From assembly GCF_902635505.1 (NCBI RefSeq), contig NC_045428.1, forward strand, positions 216,932,301-216,996,300: a DNA stretch of 64,000 nt, given 5' to 3'. This document shows positions 35,386 to 46,700 of the stretch, piece by piece (position 1 is the stretch's first letter; each line of letters starts with the position of its first letter). The notes below the pieces were generated by a model. The model saw nothing but the letters and a program-made list of their open reading frames with translations, did not search any database and had not been told where the DNA came from. Both the position numbers and the translations under genes were made by a program. Source of the DNA: Sarcophilus harrisii. Its lineage: Eukaryota; Chordata; Mammalia; Dasyuromorphia; Dasyuridae.

Positions 35386-36006
35386 AAGGCCTCAATAGTT
35401 ACTACTTTCCAAAAAGCAGAGTAAGAACCAAAGTGATTCTTCATCCTACTTTCACAGTTAAGAAAGATGAATTTCAGGGGAAACATTCAATAGGAAATTG
35501 TGAACCATTCTTCATTTATAATAAAAACACACATACCCATACACAGATCAGTATATACATACAATGACTTCAAAGGTAGAAACACTTCACAAGGTACAGT
35601 CACTATTACTCTAATAACTTATTTCAGAATATCCTATCTAGCACTTAAAAAGACAGTAACAGCATCTTGAATATCTCTCGCATAGTCTACTGAAACAAGT
35701 TTAAAATAGAAGCACAGTGAAACTTGTGGAGGCAATATTTGGAAAAACTCAAGACAGTTCCAAGATGAATAAGTAAATAACAGATAAATTCCACAGAAAG
35801 GTCGGGGGAAAAGGCCTTAGAAAAGGTTATTGAATGTGACTATTAAGACACCAAAAGTAATCAGGGTGCAACCTGAGTGGTTGGTTAGAACACAGGCAAT
35901 AGGAGATGAGAAATGTTGACAAATCATTTTCTCCAGGAATTTAGCTATGAAATGAAAGAGGGGTTTAGATGTAGGGAGTTTTTAGGAATAATGGAACCAG
36001 GTGCTT
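35386..36006. other. No recognised feature
   Basis: About 620 bp with no assignable repeat or gene, ending at a poly-T run (36007-36025). Confidence 0.45.
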
Positions 36007-36039
36007 TTTTTTTTTTTTTTTTTTGGTTTGTTTTCTTAA

Positions 36040-36875
36040 AGAATGAGGAAGGACAAAGCCAAGATGGTGGAGTTAAAGAGAGTATTCCACCCAAACTTTC
36101 CCCAAAATCTCTTCAAACTAACAAAGTATCAAAGTTCTCAAGCAAAATATCCAACAGAAGGCCAAAGTGAGATATTTTCCCTGTTCAGGCCAATACAAAA
36201 AATCAGAAAGTAAGGTCTATAGAGGAGGAGTCAGGACTGGCCAGGAGAATAATGTTATAAAGCAATTAGTTGTGGACATTGCAAAAGGTGAGCAGCTGCA
36301 GAACCAAGAACTCTCATTTCTTTAAAAGGGCTAGGGGATTAATTAAACACCTAATCAGAAAGAGATTACATGGTCCTCCTTTGTAGGATGTCATAGAACT
36401 ACCCGGATGTCATAGAATCAGAAGGTAAAATAGCCATTGAAAGAATTAACCAAACACCCTTTGAAAGAGACTCCAAAATGAAAACTCTAAGGAATGTTGT
36501 GGCTAAATTTCAGAACTATTGGGCCAAGGAAAAAATATTACAAGCAGCCAGAAAAATAAAACAATTCAGATACCGAGGAGCAACAATACGGATTACCCAG
36601 GATTTATAGTAGCTTCCAACTTAAAGGATCGAAGAGTCTGGAATCTGATATTCCCCATTAAACTGAGCATTTTCTTCCAGGGAAGAAAATGGACATTTAA
36701 TGAAAGGTGAATTCCATTTATTTCTGATGAAAAGATCAGAGTTAAACAAAAATCCAAATATAGAACTCAAGAGAAGCATAAAAAAGTAAAAAGAACTCTT
36801 GAGAACTGTATTTCTGTTATGGGTATGCATAGAGAGTGCATGTATATTTTGATTTTACTGTTATAATATAAAAAA
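36040..36875 (+). mobile_element. L1-type element with ORF1 only (HAL1-like candidate)
   Basis: A 5' end GGACAAAGCCAAGATGGTGGAG is followed by a shortened middle, then an ORF1 C-terminal domain at about 36395-36710 (residues like ESEGKIAIERINQTPFERDS, KILQAARKIKQFRYRGATIR, DRRVWNL). A short 3' part ends ACTGTTATAATATAAAAAAG with no ORF2. Half-L1 (HAL1) elements of this design are known in mammals including opossum. A deleted L1 is the alternative. Confidence 0.6.
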
Positions 36876-37102
36876 GAAAGTACATGGCCAAGATGGCGGC
36901 AAGGAGGCACATAGCTGTGTAAGCTCCGCATTTTCTCTCAGAATCCATCTCATTACAAGCCTCTGAATTAATGCCTGACTGAAAAAGAACCCACAAATAG
37001 TTACCAAGAGAAGACATCCTTGACATTCGCCAGGAAAAGTCTGTTTTTGCTCGAGGGCAGGACAGTTTTAGATCGGGCACAGGCTGAGGGCAGCGGCAGC
37101 GA

Positions 37103-37138
37103 GAGCTCGGCAGGCAGCTCGAGCTCGGCAGGCAGCTC
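37103..37138. repeat. 18 bp tandem repeat in an L1 5' UTR
   Basis: GAGCTCGGCAGGCAGCTC occurs twice without mismatch inside the GC-rich 5' UTR, which in L1 carries the internal promoter. Confidence 0.9.
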
Positions 37139-37509
37139 ACAGCCAAGCAGACTGGAGGGGGCTAGGGTGTGATCTCAGCCATCTCTGTGGGGAGAGCTTT
37201 GCTATAGGCTTGGATACTTTTCCCTGGCAGCAAGTCAGTAGCCCAGCAGAGAAGCTAAAAACACTGGGGGTGAAGAATACAATCCCAGGCAGCTGGAGTT
37301 TCCCGGGACCTGGCCACCCCTCCCCCACAGCGTCTCAGCACGCTCTCAAGAGTCTCAGAGCCCAGGTTCAGCACAGTCCTGCTAGTGCCTCGCTGCTGCC
37401 CTTGCAGTCTGTAGAGGAAGCTCGGTAACACCACCCAGCCCTCCCCCCAAAAAAGCAGATCCCATTTGGGGTTTTTTTCTTTTTTTCTTTGCTAGTTTGT
37501 CTCTGATTC

Positions 37510-38580
37510 TTCTCTGACAAAATAAGCAAAAAATTGAAAAGGACCTTAACAACTGACAGCTTTTATACGGACAGAGAGCAGACTCTAAACCCTGAGGAGA
37601 CTAAAAGCAGACTGTCTCCAGGTGAATCCCCAAAGGAGGAGATCATCTGCTCCTCAGCACAGATGAATCTCATAGAAGAAATTAAAAAGGCTCTCACAAG
37701 AGAGCTAGAAGAAAGATTGGGAAAAGAGAGGGAGGCTTGGCAAGAGAGTCTGGAAAAGTCATCCCACTCATTTAAAGACAGAGTGGATAAAGAAATCAAA
37801 TCCTTGAAAAATAGGATTAGTGAACTGGAATGAGAAAATAGCTCTCTAAAAAATAAAATTGGGGAAATGGAAAAAAATTCCATAGAACAAATTGGACAAT
37901 TAGAAAAAGATATTTAAAAAGTGAATGAAGAAAATACTTCATTGAAAATCAGAATCGAGCAACTGGAATTGCATGACTCGAGGAAACAAGAAGAATCAGT
38001 CAAGCAAAACCAAAAAAATCAAACAATGAAGAAAAATGTGAAATATCTTCTTGGGAAAACAACAGACCTGAAAATAGGTCTAGGGGAGACAATCTGAGAA
38101 TTATTGGACTCCCAGAAAAATATGATTAAAAAAAGAGCCTGGACACTATTTTCCAGGAAATTATCAAAGAGAACTGCCCAGAAGTCATAGAAACAGAGGG
38201 TAAAAATAGACATTGAAAGGATTCATTAATCACCTACTGAAAGGGATCCTAAAATCAAAACACCAAGAAATATAGTGGCCAAATGCCAGAACCCTCAACT
38301 GAAGGAAAAAATATCAAGCGGCTAGAAACCCAATTCAAAATAGAGGAGCCAATGGGATCACCCAAGATCTACAGCATCCACATTAAAAGATCAAAGGACC
38401 TGGAATATGATATTCTGAAAAAGGAATCATACAACAAAAAAATAATTACCCAGAGAATGAGCATCTTTTTCCAGGAAGAAGATGGTTTCCAATGAAAAAG
38501 GAATTTCACCATTTTTGGGAAAAAAAAGAACTTAACAAAAAGGTTTGATCAAAATATAGAACTCAAGAGCCAAAAAGGTA
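37510..38580 (+). pseudogene. L1 ORF1 remnant
   Basis: ORF1 of L1 is an RNA-binding trimer with an N-terminal coiled coil. An open piece at 37534-37833 (99 codons) is rich in E, K, L and S with heptad-like spacing (TRELEERLGKEREAWQESLE) and fits the coiled coil. Past in-frame stops, coiled-coil text continues to about 38000. The C-terminal part is seen in a second open piece at 38283-38495 (residues like IKRLETQFKIEEPMGSPKI and FFQEEDGFQ). At least three stops or shifts break it. Confidence 0.8.
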
Positions 38581-39055
38581 AAAAGAAATTTGGGAACTAT
38601 TTTCTTTAAAGATGACAAAGAATACATGCTTTTGTTCTAGAAAACTAGAGGTAGAAAGGACATTATACCAGAAAAAAAGTTAATCTCATGAAAGGGAAAG
38701 GGAAACCTATTATATCTGGAGAAAGAATGGAGGGGGTGAAAATATGGGTATTTTACTGCCATCAGAATTGGCTTTAAGAGAAAAAATTTTAGACATATTC
38801 AACTTATGGTGAAACTTCTCCCATGCCATTGAAAAGTGAGAAGGGAAAAGTGAAAAGGGAAGGAATAAGCTAAGCAGAAGGGAATACAGAAACTGTGAGG
38901 GAAAGGAGTAAGATAGGGGGAGGAATGCTAAAGTGGGGAGGAGGGATAACTAAAAAGGGAGGGCTGTGAGAAGCAAGTAGTACTCACAAGTTTAATACTG
39001 GGAAGGGGGGATAAAGGAGAAAGAAGGGAGAAAAGCATAAACAGGGATTAACAAG

Positions 39056-40290
39056 ATGGCAAATAATACAGAATTGGTAATTTTAACCATAAATGTGAAC
39101 GGGGTAAACTCCCCATAAAGAGGAAGCAGTTAGCAGAATGGATTAAAAGCCAGAATCCTACAATATGTTGTTTACAGGAAACACACCTGAAGCAGGGAGA
39201 TACATGCAGAGTAAAGGTAAAAGGTTGGAGCAAAATCTACTATGCTTCAGGTGAAGTCAAAAAAGCAGGGGTAGCCATCCTGATCTCAGATCAAGCAAAA
39301 ACAAAAATTGATCTAATTAAAAGAGATAAGGAAGGGCACTATATCTTGCTAAAGGGTAGCATAGATAATGAAGCAATATCAATATTAAACATATATGCAC
39401 CAAGTGGTGTAGCATCTAAATTCTTAAAAGAGAAATTAAGAGAGCTGCAAGAAGAAATAGACAGCAAAACTATAATAGTGGGAGATCTCAACCTTGCACT
39501 CTCAGAATTAGATAAATCAAACCACAAAATAAATAAGAAAGAAGTCAAAGAGGTAAATAGAATACTAGAAAAGTTAGATATGATAGATCTCTGGAGAAAA
39601 CGAAATGGAGACAGAAAGGAGTACACTTTCTTTTCAGCAGTTCATGGAACCTATACAAAAATAGACCATATATTAGGACATAAAAACCTCAAACTCAAAT
39701 GCAGTAAGGCAGAAATAGTAAATGCATCCTTTTCAGACCACGATGCAATAAAAATTACATTCAACAAAAAGCCAGGGGAAAGTAGACCAAAAAATAATTG
39801 GAAACTAAATAATCTCATACTAAAGAATGATTGGGTGAAACAGCAAATCATAGACATAATTAATAACTTCACCCAAGAAAATGACAATAATGAGACATCA
39901 TACCAAAATGTGTGGGATGCAGCCAAAGTGGTAATAAGGGGAAATTTCATATCTCTAGAGGCCTACTTGCATAAAATAGAGAAAGAGAAGGTCAATGAAT
40001 TGGGCTTGCAACTAAAAATGCTAGAAAAGGAACAAATTAAAAACCCCCAGTCAAACACTAAACTTGAAATTCTAAAAATAAAAGGAGAGATCAATAAAAT
40101 TGAAAGTAAAAAAACTATTGAATTAATAAAACTAAGAGTTGGTTCTATGAAAAAACCAACAAAATAGACAAACCCTTAGTAAATCTGATTTAAAAAAGGA
40201 AAGAGGAAAATCAAATTGTTAGTCTTAAAAATGAAAAGGGAGAACTCGCCACTAAGGAAGAAGAAATTACAGCAATCATTAGGAGTTACT
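39056..40290 (+). pseudogene. L1 ORF2 endonuclease domain, nearly open
   Basis: Begins ATGGCAAATAATACAGAATT (MANNTELVILTINVNGVNSP). One frameshift near 39117 separates this start from a frame that is open from there to 40167. The L1 apurinic-like endonuclease motifs can be followed: N in INVNGVN, E in LQETHLK (about 39178), D and N in IIVGDLNLALSE, D in TKIDHILG, and SDH in SFSDHDAIKI (about 39737). GDLN replaces the usual GDFN. A second shift near 40125 ends the frame, and the reverse transcriptase domain is missing. Confidence 0.85.
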
Positions 40291-40952
40291 TGATAGGACT
40301 ACCAGTCCTACCTCTGGGGAGTCTATCCTGTCAGAAATCCAAGTTATGTCAGATCCCTGAGGCCCACCCTTTGTAAGAGTCCTAGGCAGCCTCATCTTCC
40401 CCTGTCCTGGCAGAAATCCCAACCATGTCCCTCCGGTTACATTTTCCCTATAAAATCTGCTTATGGCCATGCTATGGTCCCTGTCCTCCTCTGCATCAGT
40501 CATTCATGGCACTGTGCTTTGTGGTGTATTTCCCCTTACCCCTCTTATGCCATGAGTTTTCTCCTAACACTGACATGGCCCGTGGTAACTAGCCCCACTG
40601 ATCCTCCTTATGACTATCTAAATATCTGGGGGTGCTATGTCCCTTTCAGGATTGAGCCTGTCAGCTAAGGGCAAGTTCCAACCTCATGGAGTGTTTTCTT
40701 TCTCTGTTAAATGGCAAGTTCCACTAGGAAAATTGTCTATTCCATCATTAAATCTGAAAACCCCTTTCTATGCTCTTCCAAATCTATTTTAATTTTATCT
40801 GGTGCCTATTATATTCCTTCATTTTCTCTGTAATCTATACCCCTAAATAAATTTTCCATTTTGACAAAGAGAATGGCTACTGTGAATTCTTCATACAACT
40901 GAACTCTGACTTTTTATACCTACCATTACCTGCTGTCCATGTCAGCCACATC
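40291..40952 (+). mobile_element. LTR-like segment abutting the L1
   Basis: Starts TGATAGGACTACCAGTCC exactly where L1 text stops. It has a CCTATAAAATC TATA-like box at about 40448, an AATAAA at about 40855 and a possible CA end. These fit an LTR of an endogenous retrovirus. The L1 does not resume downstream and I found no target repeat, so the 3' end and identity are uncertain. Confidence 0.45.
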
Positions 40953-41866
40953 AGTGCCACATTTTGATCACTTGTTTTCTGAAACTTTTATGTTCATTGT
41001 GTAGAACCTGGCAAGCTGAGGGAGCTTCTGATCTTTATATTTTTTGCTATCATCCAAAATAAGAGAACTGCTTTTTTGTATTATCTTTTTCCCTTTCTTC
41101 AGTGTGTAGATATGAACAAATTTTAGGTTATATTTTTCTAACAGAGTCCCATGGACCTGATTCCTGATGATGTGAGTATTAAAGTATTGTTATGTCCTGT
41201 CTAAGAAACCTGCTGATTCTTGGCCACTGCTAAAGAATGGTTATCCTACTTCTGTGTGACTCTACACCACCTTAGATCCTTACTACCCTTAAATGCCATG
41301 TTCCCTTCTTCTGGGGTGGGGGAACAGCAAATGTTCTAACTATTTATTGATTCAGAATCTTCTGGAGAATCAAAAAGCCTCAACCTATATGCTTAATTTT
41401 GAGCAGGATGCCATACAATATAATACGTAAGCAAAATGTTTCAGTCTTAGTAGTGTGTAGTAGTAATGAATTACCCTGAAAGATAACAGAATAAGGGGAC
41501 AGAACAATGACATTCTAGAGAGACACAAACAGTAAGAGACACAGATGGGAAAATGGAAGATGGAAAATGGAGATATCTAGAGTGTTTGTTAGCAGTTATT
41601 CTCTTCCCACCATGTCTTTTTCTTTTTTTTAAAAAAGAGGGAAAGAACAAATTACTGCTTGTCAGGTTCCTTGAGATGACCACAAATATTTCTAATGTCT
41701 ACTATTACTAGTTTGAAAAAAAAAGGAATATATATGTCACTGACAATTATACACTACTTCCAAGAGTACTTCACTTATTCACATGCCAGAGGTATGATAT
41801 AAACATGACCAGATCCAAGAAAGGGGACATCTCTTATATCAAAAAGAGAAAAGATATAGAGGAAAA
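40953..41866. other. No recognised feature
   Basis: About 900 bp without an assignable repeat or gene. It could include more of the element before it, but I see no recognisable retroviral coding motif. Confidence 0.45.
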
Positions 41867-41867
41867 A

Positions 41868-42310
41868 ACAAGTTCCCTCAAATTTTTCATGCACACACCT
41901 GCTCTCTTCACCTTCTGATCCTGTATTTCTGTGTATGACCTAATCTCTCTCATTTTTGGTCAGATATTTCCTCTGCTGGAATAATGGGCAGGAAAGAAAT
42001 AGCTCTGAGCTTCCCTACTCCACTGTGGGGTTGTTGAAAGCCTTAAAGATGTGTTATCTTTTCTCTGTTGGCTTTGGGGCTCAGAGGGGCTTCTGGGAGC
42101 AGCACAAGGTGCTCTTCAGAGTTCCTAAGACCTTCTCCTAGAAACTATGATCTTGATCTTTTCATTGTTTCCTAGTAGGTTTTCAGGAAGAGTCAGAATC
42201 ACTGTTTTGTCTTGATCTCAGATCTTACAGAACTGGCTTTCTTCCCCCATATCCACAGGCATCCCCTGATGCAGGTCTGGGGTGCCCAACAGTGGAGGTG
42301 AAGACAATAT
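41868..42310. repeat. Low-copy block d, copy 2
   Basis: Second copy of 4100-4800 in the same orientation, lacking about 230 bp of it. The following 270 bp (42311-42580) has no counterpart at 4.8 kb, where a minus-strand L1 begins instead. Confidence 0.7.
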
Positions 42311-42579
42311 CTCCTGCAGATCCAGTTTTGCACATTCCAGAGCCATCTTCAATATTTTAGGCAGTCATCAGAAAACAAAAAATCACTTGTCTGGAAGAAG
42401 AGGGGTGCCATAACTTAAGAGAGTGAGGCAGGTGCACCCAGGCTGAAAGAGTTCACAGCTACTATACTACACCAGTAATACTGGGTAGCTTTACCAGTAG
42501 ATCCTAGCTTCTTTACTCTCTGGTCTCAGGGTTCTTTTCTTTCCAGAGGGGATGATACTGGCCAGTTATGTTTCTTTTT

Positions 42580-43075
42580 TCATTTGATTTTTCAAATATA
42601 TACAAAGATAATTTTCAACATTCACCTGTACAAAACCTTGTGTTCCAAATTTTTCCTGCTCTACTTCCCTCTCAAGATGGCAAGCAATCCAATATAGGTT
42701 AAACATGTGAAATTCTTCTAAACCTATTTCCATACACATCATGCAGCATTAAAAGTCATATTAAAAATTAAAAACCACAAGAAAAATAAAACACAAAAAT
42801 TGATTTAAAAATACTATGCTTTGATTGACATTCAGTTTTTATAATTCTCTCTGGATATGGATGGCACTTTCCATAACCATCACAAATCTATTGAACTTTC
42901 TTGAATCACCACATTATTAAAAAGTGCCAAGTCCATCACAGTTGATCTTCACATAGTGATGGTGGTACTGTACACAATGTTCTCTTCTTTCTGCTCATTC
43001 TTTTCTTTCACTCAGCATCACTTCATTTAAATCTTTCCAGGCCTTTCTGACATCAGCCTACTCATAATTAATTTT
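42580..43075 (-). mobile_element. Minus-strand L1 3' end of the older type
   Basis: The plus-strand text CAAAACCTTGTGTTCCAAAT, GCAATCCAATATAGGTTAAAC, TGCCAAGTCCATCACAGTTG and CACTCAGCATCACTTCATTT is the reverse of an L1 3' UTR and the end of ORF2. It matches the split copy at 23646-25190. Confidence 0.82.
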
Positions 43076-43189
43076 TAAAAATTTATTTTATTTTAAAAAA
43101 TACAGAATAAGGAAAGAGAAAAAACAGAAAAGGAATACAAAACAAAGCAAGAGATTATCATGCACCCAGCAGTATATCAGGGATGGTTC

Positions 43190-43470
43190 AAAATATATAA
43201 CAAAAAATTTCCTGTTCAAGAAAGTATATATATATTAGAATAAATTATACTCATGAATAACTATCTTTTATTTCCTTGTAAATTGTTTTGTTCACTGCTG
43301 TGCACCTTGACTCTTTTTTCCCTCCTCCTAACCCCATTGTTTCCCCCAAGCATGCTATAGTTAAGGATATATTTGTGTATACATATGTAAATATGCATAT
43401 GCATTACATAAACACACACATATATACCCACCCACTATCCATTATACATACCTTTCTTGAATAAACATTA
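43190..43470. repeat. AT/CA-rich simple sequence
   Basis: A TATATATATT tract near 43226 and an ATACATATGTAAATATGCATATGCA/ACACACACATATATA region. No gene. Confidence 0.7.
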
Positions 43471-43649
43471 TCAATACATCTTACATGCATGCAAACTCTT
43501 CACATTCATTGTTAGGAAAAATCTTCATATTCATTTTCTAAGTTTCAAACTCTACTATTGCAGACATATAAAGAATTTATATGAATTAAGACTGTTTTTT
43601 TTTAAATATCATCCTCCTTTTTTCAGTAGATAATTCTCCAATTATAATA

Positions 43650-44090
43650 TACAAATGTGGTTTTCTAAGAATTTAAGATCATCAACAATCTTATGGAAAA
43701 GAACATTACAAATGACAATTAAGCCAACTGGCTTTTCCCTTGATCCAAATCAAATTGATAAAAATGATAAAATAGGGAAACAAGAATATTGGGGGAACTG
43801 TGGGAAGATAAACAAAATGATGTTAAAAATGATATTTGAGGAGCTAAAAGGGATCTCAGAGGTGAGAGGGGGGAATATTTGGAGTTACATAAGAAAAGTC
43901 ATTCAAGTGGCCATGCCCTTTGAATCACACAAATACTCCAAGGACTTCAAAGACAAGAAATAGGTTTCAAACATAGAGCCACATTTTCCTAGTGGGAAAC
44001 AAAGTGCATGTCTATTGATTAGAGATTGACTGAAATATTGGGAGATGTGAATATAGTGTAATATTAAATCCAGTAAATAAGCGTTTATTA
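43650..44090 (+). mobile_element. Very old LINE (L1-like) C-terminal fragment
   Basis: An open stretch 43655-43963 contains an ENCGKINKMM-like piece (WGNCGKINKM) and a PFES segment, placed like the GxCGKxG...VxxPFDP order of L1 C-termini. The sequence then runs into CTATTGATTAGAGATTGACTGAA, equivalent to the CCATCAATTGGAGAATGG region. Strongly diverged. Confidence 0.45.
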
Positions 44091-44219
44091 GACATTTATC
44101 ATGTGTCAGTCAAGGTGCTAAACTCTTGAGGATACAAAACAAAACTAAAATATAATTCCCCATCATTATTTTAGATTTCAGATACAACTGGAAAACAATA
44201 AAACAAAAGTTTTATGTTG

Positions 44220-44720
44220 GGGATGTATAGAGCAAAAACAGAAAATAATCTCATAAGAAAGATATCTGAGAATAGGGGTTTAACAAAGGAAAGATCAATA
44301 GAAAAGGACTCTTTCAGAGGACAGAATTTAAGTGTTGGAGGTGGAGGTGAAAATAGAGAACTTTCCAGACAGAGGGAACAGCGACTGAGAAAACATAGAG
44401 ATGGTACATGGAGGAACAGGGAAAGAAAATTGCTCCTGGCTCTCTGGATTTTAGATCTATATTACCAGAAAATCATCAAGCAAAAAGATCGATGAAAGTA
44501 GAATAGATTAAAATGGAGGGAGAATTGAGGAAGGGAGAAGCTCTTGCATTCACCTGGGGACAAAGTGAAGAGGAATTGCACCAATGTGATGATCGAGGTG
44601 GTAAAGAAAAGGAAATGTCTAAAAGAAATGTTTTAAAGGTAGAAATGACAAGGTTTGGCAAGAGGTTGATTATGTGGAGTAATGATTTATCCAACTCATG
44701 GGAACTTAGCTGATTGTTAA
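44220..44720 (+). repeat. Possible ancient interspersed repeat
   Basis: GAACTTTCCAGACAGAGGGAACAGC and GGTAGAAATGACAAGGTTTGGCAA recall an ancient repeat shared across mammals. The weaker relative is at 28440-28800. The minus-strand open frame over 44476-44907 is probably chance. Confidence 0.35.
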
Positions 44721-45309
44721 GCAAAGCATTAGAGATATAGAAGCTAAGAAGGAAAGGAACAACATCTTGAAAGACACAGTCATGTGTAGGGCCATAGAGT
44801 GCATGTAGATCCGTAAAAAAAAAAAGGAGATTCAGGTGGGGCTGACAAAACAAACAGAACTCCCAGCTAAGAGCAGAGTCCCTACACAGAGAAGAAAGCT
44901 TAATCAAGAAAACCGATGACCAATGATATCAAATTTTGCAGAAAGAACAAGAAATAATAGAACTGAGATAAAGACTTTAGACTGACATCAGAAAACATCA
45001 TTTGTAACCATGGAGAGTAAAATTCAGAACTGCTAAAATGATAATTTCAAATTATGCAGAGCAACCTAGGTAATCCTTTATGAACTGAACCAGGATAAAG
45101 GAAGGAACATAGTACCTATAAAATATGAATACAAATGAAACTAACAGGAAAGACTGCTGTTCTCTTTTTAACTATATTGAAAAATCTTAGGTCTGTCCTA
45201 GAAAATAGTAAAGGAAATATGGATCACTCCAAGTGGTGGAGAAGCTGCAGGCTACAGATGCAGCTCTGTTGTCAGCTGTTGTAAACTGTTTGCTTATTTA
45301 TGAAGTATA

Positions 45310-45370
45310 TCCTCATATATATGTGTGTGTGCGTGCGTGTGTATGCTTGCATATATATTTGTATGATAGG
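45310..45370. repeat. TG-rich imperfect microsatellite
   Basis: ATATATGTGTGTGTGCGTGCGTGTGTATGC and following ATATATATTTG. Confidence 0.8.
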
Positions 45371-45619
45371 AAACGGCTCAGTGGTAAAAGTGGGGACATA
45401 AATCTGTGAATGACCAGATTTTAAATATATAAAATATAAATAAACTTTATAAGCCACTCCATTTCCCAAAAAAATGCTGTCATTATTTTCATAATGTTTG
45501 CTGGTGTTTCAAATTGTTAGGAAGTTAGGAATGATTTATTTTAAGTAATAGTCATTTTAGAAACAATAGAAAATTTATATCACTATTATAGTTGAAGAGA
45601 TTAACATTTTATTGCTGAA

Positions 45620-46040
45620 AAAGAAAAGAGTTTTGGATCCCAATTCTTCCATTGACATAGTAAGTAAATTTATCTTTTTATGTTTTTTGGGTTTTGTAGG
45701 GGAGGATGAGAAGGCCAAGGTATACGCTTATATAAATATAAAGAGATGTTCCTAGAATTTTCCTTTTGTTTTTGGACTTACTGATCAATTTTACTTTTTG
45801 GTATCCTTTTATGTTGATAATCTAGAATTTCTTCAGACTCATCTAGCTAGACATTTCAGGATTCTCTGGGGTTTTGAAGTAACAAAAAATTAATAGAATA
45901 AATGTGAAATGAATATAAACATCTCTTAATTTGGTATCTCCAAAGTATAACCAAAGTTAAAATATAAAATATATTTTCTATAGAAAATTAAAGCCAAAAT
46001 TTTAACATTAATATACTAGAACTACTCTGAACTTAGGCTC
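45620..46040. repeat. Low-copy unit block e, copy 2
   Basis: Matches the flanks of the L1 in copy 1 (30725-31041 and 31841-31910, 32266-32360) and lacks that L1 and LTR. It represents the empty pre-insertion site, including ATTTCTTC followed by AGACATTTCAGG. Confidence 0.8.
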
Positions 46041-46519
46041 TGATGACAAGCTTTTTTCACTGAGAAATGATTTCTGAATAGTATAACAATCGTTTTCTCA
46101 ACAGCCCTTCCAAGGCAGGTAAAAGTACCATTTCCAAAGAACATAGCCCAAGGAAGCAAGAGTCATTCTTTCCAAAGCATTCTGATTAACAAAATTAGAT
46201 AATGTAAAGAACCTAACAAAGATACAAAAGGCATCATCTAGCAAAGCAAATTTACTTATACAAAAAAAGAAATTCTACTGATATATCGGCAGGAATCTTT
46301 CATTAACCACTCCAGTTCAATGCAGGTAATTTTGTAAAGTTTAAAGAGCAGGAAGAACAACAATGGGCTTTGCATAGCTGATGAAAAACATTAAAAGAAA
46401 TTGTATACAAGAACATAGCTACAAATGATTCTATTGAGCCCATCTAAGGAAAAGAAATACATTAAACCAGTTCTCAAAAAAAAAAATACCACCAAGAAAA
46501 CCATCCTACTCTACTCTAT

Positions 46520-46700
46520 ATTTCATGGTTTTTAGCAATCCCATCATTCTGTTAACATGGCATTTAAGAATGACCACAAAATCGCTCAATAATGCTACTA
46601 AAAACCCCCATAGTAGCAAGGACTATGGCGGCTATTGGTTTTGGTTTCTAGGCCTTAAAAGGAAAAGTGGAAAAGCCCTGTCAGCCTGGGGCCCTTGATT
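46520..46700. repeat. Low-copy unit block b, copy 3 (diverged)
   Basis: AGCAATCCCATCATTCTGTTAACATGGCATT parallels the AGCAATCTCTTCATTCTGTT text of copy 1, and the CATAGTAGCAAGGACTATGGCGGCTATTGG text parallels its AGCTAGCCAATGG zone. Weak but in the expected order after block e. Confidence 0.5.

Larger units (their letters stand above)
36880..40290 (+). mobile_element. 5'-complete L1, cut within ORF2
   Basis: Contains the L1 5' end (ACATGGCCAAGATGGCGGCA), a GC-rich 5' UTR to about 37500, ORF1 (about 37510-38580), a spacer of purine-rich sequence, and ORF2 from the ATG at about 39056 up to AGGAGTTACTT at 40290. The sister minus-strand copy at 12.6 kb continues with the equivalent of TGCCAAACTTTATGCC, but here an LTR-like segment begins. 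The rest of ORF2 and the 3' UTR are absent from the window. It is among the least-eroded L1s present. Confidence 0.88.

Noticed and set aside
36817-37146. 109-codon minus-strand open frame
   Set aside because: Antisense of the L1 5' UTR.
44476-44907. 143-codon minus-strand open frame
   Set aside because: Lies in purine-rich plus-strand DNA, which gives stop-poor minus frames rich in S, L and F. It overlaps an ancient-repeat-like segment and has no recognisable domain.
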